Source: a halophilic archaeon (GTDB lineage Archaea; Halobacteriota; Halobacteria; Halobacteriales; Haladaptataceae). From it: 64,000 nucleotides of DNA. Position numbers and translations under genes: made by a program. Below, piece after piece: positions 62,506 through 64,000 of the stretch. How positions within the stretch are numbered: the stretch's first letter is position 1; each line of letters starts with the position of its first letter. The notes beneath the pieces were generated by a model. That model was not told the origin of the DNA and did not search any database. It saw only the letters and a program-made list of their open reading frames with translations. The DNA is taken from contig QNGA01000001.1 in NCBI GenBank assembly GCA_003298465.1, forward strand, positions 1,302,001 through 1,366,000, given 5' to 3'.

Positions 62506-63722
62506 GCACGCAGGTGCACCGCTCCATCTCCGAAGAGACCGTCCGCCAGATCTCCGACGAACTCGACGAGCCGGAGTGGCTGCTGGAGACGCGACTGGAC
62601 GCGCTGGCGGCGCTCGAGGAGCTCGACATGCCCGACGTCATCCGGACGCCGGGCCGCGACTGGACGAACCTCCACGCGCTCGACTTCGAGAGCTTCGTCG
62701 ACCCGCTGAACGCGGCCGAGGAGAAAGACCAGGTCGGCCCCGACGAGGTGGAGGTGCTGTCCATCGCGGACGCCGTCGACGAGCACGAGGACCTCGTGCG
62801 CGAGCACTTCGGCTCGGTCGTCGACCCGCAGGAGAACTACCTGACGGCGCTGTCGACCGCCCTCTTCAGCACGGGGACGGTCGTCTACGTCCCGGAGGGC
62901 GTCGACGCGGAGGACGTCACCATCCGGACGACGATGAACAGCCAGTCGCTTTTCAACTACACGCTCGTCGTCACCGAGCGGTCGAGTTCGGTGACCATCC
63001 TCGAACGGCAGTCGACCGGCGACGAAGCCGCCGGAGCCGACGGGGAGCGCTACTACAGCGGCCTCGTCGAAGTCGTCGCGGGCGAGAACAGCCACGTCCA
63101 GTACGGTTCCCTGCAGGAACTCGACGACGAGACGTACAACTATACGCTCAAGCGCGGTAGCGCCGACGACTACGCGACGGTCAACTGGATCGAGGGCAAC
63201 CTCGGCTCGCGGCTCACGAAGTCCAGCGTCGAAACCGAACTCGACGGCGAGTCGTCCGAGACCAAGACCGTCGGCGCGTTCTTCGGCCACGACGACCAGC
63301 ACTTCGACATCGCCGCGCGCGTGTGGCACAACGCTGCCCACACGACCGCCGACCTCATCACCCGGGGCGTCCTCGACGACACCGCCCGCTCCGTGTACGA
63401 GGGCGTCCAGGACGTCGGCAGCGACGCGTGGGACACCAGCTCCTACCAGCGCGAGAACACGCTGATGCTGAGCGACGGGAGCGAGGCCGACGCCTCCCCC
63501 AAACTCATCATCAACAACCACGACACCGAAGCCAGCCACTCCGCGACCGTCGGCCAGATCGACTCGGAGGACCTGTTCTACATGACCTCCCGGGGCGTCG
63601 ACGACGAGAGCGCGAGGAACATGCTCGTCGAAGGGTTCTTCGTTCCCGTCCTCGAGGAAATCGAGGTCGAGGAACTCGAAGAAGACCTGGAGACGAAGAT
63701 CGGCGAACGACTGCGGGCCTGA
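62502..63722 (+). CDS. sufD: Fe-S cluster assembly protein SufD
   Basis: SufD is the SufB paralogue that completes the SufBC2D complex and assists iron entry. The 406-residue protein starts at an ATG inside the sufB stop. Core motifs include STALFSTGTVVYVPEGVDAE, VTILERQSTG, and the characteristic THTTA/HNAAHTTADLITRGVL region with KLIINNHDTEASHSATVG near the end. It is the third gene of the suf operon. Confidence 0.96.
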   Translation: MSTQVHRSISEETVRQISDELDEPEWLLETRLDALAALEELDMPDVIRTPGRDWTNLHALDFESFVDPLNAAEEKDQVGPDEVEVLSIADAVDEHEDLVREHFGSVVDPQENYLTALSTALFSTGTVVYVPEGVDAEDVTIRTTMNSQSLFNYTLVVTERSSSVTILERQSTGDEAAGADGERYYSGLVEVVAGENSHVQYGSLQELDDETYNYTLKRGSADDYATVNWIEGNLGSRLTKSSVETELDGESSETKTVGAFFGHDDQHFDIAARVWHNAAHTTADLITRGVLDDTARSVYEGVQDVGSDAWDTSSYQRENTLMLSDGSEADASPKLIINNHDTEASHSATVGQIDSEDLFYMTSRGVDDESARNMLVEGFFVPVLEEIEVEELEEDLETKIGERLRA

Positions 63723-63724
63723 GG

Positions 63725-64000
63725 ATGTCGGTCGGCGAACGCGTCTCGTCGGACCGTCAACTCGCCCGCCTGCTCCAGATAGGCGTGGTGCTCGAAGAAG
63801 TCGTCGAGGCGCGGGCCGCCCGCCACTACGAGTCGCTTTCGTCGGCGGAGCGCGACGACCTCCGCGAGGACGTCCGCGAGCTACTGACCGAAGCGCGCGA
63901 GGAGTCCGCGGAGCACCGCGAGCGTCTCGAAACGCTCGTCGACGAACTCGACGCGGAGTCGGTACCGTTCGAGGAGATAGAGACGCTGGTCGGCCAGCAG
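63725..64000 (+). CDS. Ferritin-like domain protein, cut by the window end
   Basis: The first 92 residues are visible, and the frame is open to the edge. They form amphipathic helices starting MSVGERVSSDRQLARLLQIG, with a Glu pair in VLEEVVEARAARHYES and EESAEHRERLETLV. These are features of ferritin-like/rubrerythrin four-helix proteins with carboxylate and His iron ligands. It begins 2 nt after sufD, implying co-transcription with the Fe-S operon and an iron-handling role. Confidence 0.7.
   Translation, partial: MSVGERVSSDRQLARLLQIGVVLEEVVEARAARHYESLSSAERDDLREDVRELLTEAREESAEHRERLETLVDELDAESVPFEEIETLVGQQ

Noticed and set aside
1..64000. rRNA, tRNA, CRISPR arrays and insertion sequences
   Set aside because: No regularly spaced repeats, cloverleaf-like blocks, rRNA-like stretches or transposase genes were recognised. 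Short or diverged RNAs could be missed by eye.

Overview
The window is about 64 kb of chromosomal DNA from an extremely halophilic archaeon (class Halobacteria). The evidence is the high GC content, very acidic predicted proteins, TATA-type promoters about 25-30 nt upstream of start codons (mostly leaderless), a halolysin, and family-level markers: archaeosine TGT, Dph2, Pelota, S17e, family B DNA polymerase, CofD, HalOD1, BAT/HTH_10 regulators and small haloarchaeal zinc fingers. The genus cannot be fixed from sequence alone. No rRNA, tRNA, CRISPR array or insertion sequence was seen. Most of the window is core chromosome, with an accessory-looking signalling zone at about 37-49 kb.

Layout. 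0.3-5.3 kb: secreted halolysin, then tgtA and dph2 (tRNA archaeosine and EF-2 diphthamide modification) on the minus strand, a tiny zinc finger and msrB. 5.4-9.4 kb: a ribosome-rescue neighbourhood, rqcH and pelA, with a BAT-type regulator between them. 9.5-21 kb: anchored hypothetical protein, RNase Z-like protein, EEP nuclease/phosphatase, Lhr-type helicase, Nudix, MBL hydrolase coupled to adenine deaminase, acylphosphatase, archaeal OGG1, DUF555 and an SDR. 21-25.5 kb: three tandem SNF-family sodium symporters. 25.6-29.1 kb: squalene synthase, a DUF368 (PopT-type) membrane protein and an HD phosphohydrolase on the minus strand.

29.2-33.7 kb: a translationally coupled run cofD, archaeal Dus-like TIM barrel, CitG-like protein and DUF447, then S17e and aspartate-semialdehyde dehydrogenase. 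33.7-36.9 kb: SDR, MOT1-type transporter and FMN hydroxy-acid oxidase. 37.0-41.0 kb: the most unusual locus, with a HalOD1/HTR-like fusion protein, a CHAT caspase-like protease, a 46-residue membrane peptide gene in convergent overlap, and a DUF7344-type winged helix. 41-49 kb: acyl-CoA carboxylase, a PAS histidine kinase, a BAT regulator, a stand-alone kinase ATPase domain, small membrane proteins, DoxX, MaoC and a PQQ-type propeller. 49.8-57 kb: HEWD zinc protein, cutA, phosphoglycolate phosphatase, arsR-arsC, MgtC/DUF4010, a class III aminotransferase, further BAT and DUF7344 regulators and small proteins.

57.0-59.8 kb: intein-free DNA polymerase B with PIP-like motifs at both ends. 60.1-64.0 kb: sufC-sufB-sufD followed by a ferritin-like gene cut by the window edge. 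A perfect DtxR/IdeR-like palindrome sits just before sufC, which suggests iron control of Fe-S cluster assembly.
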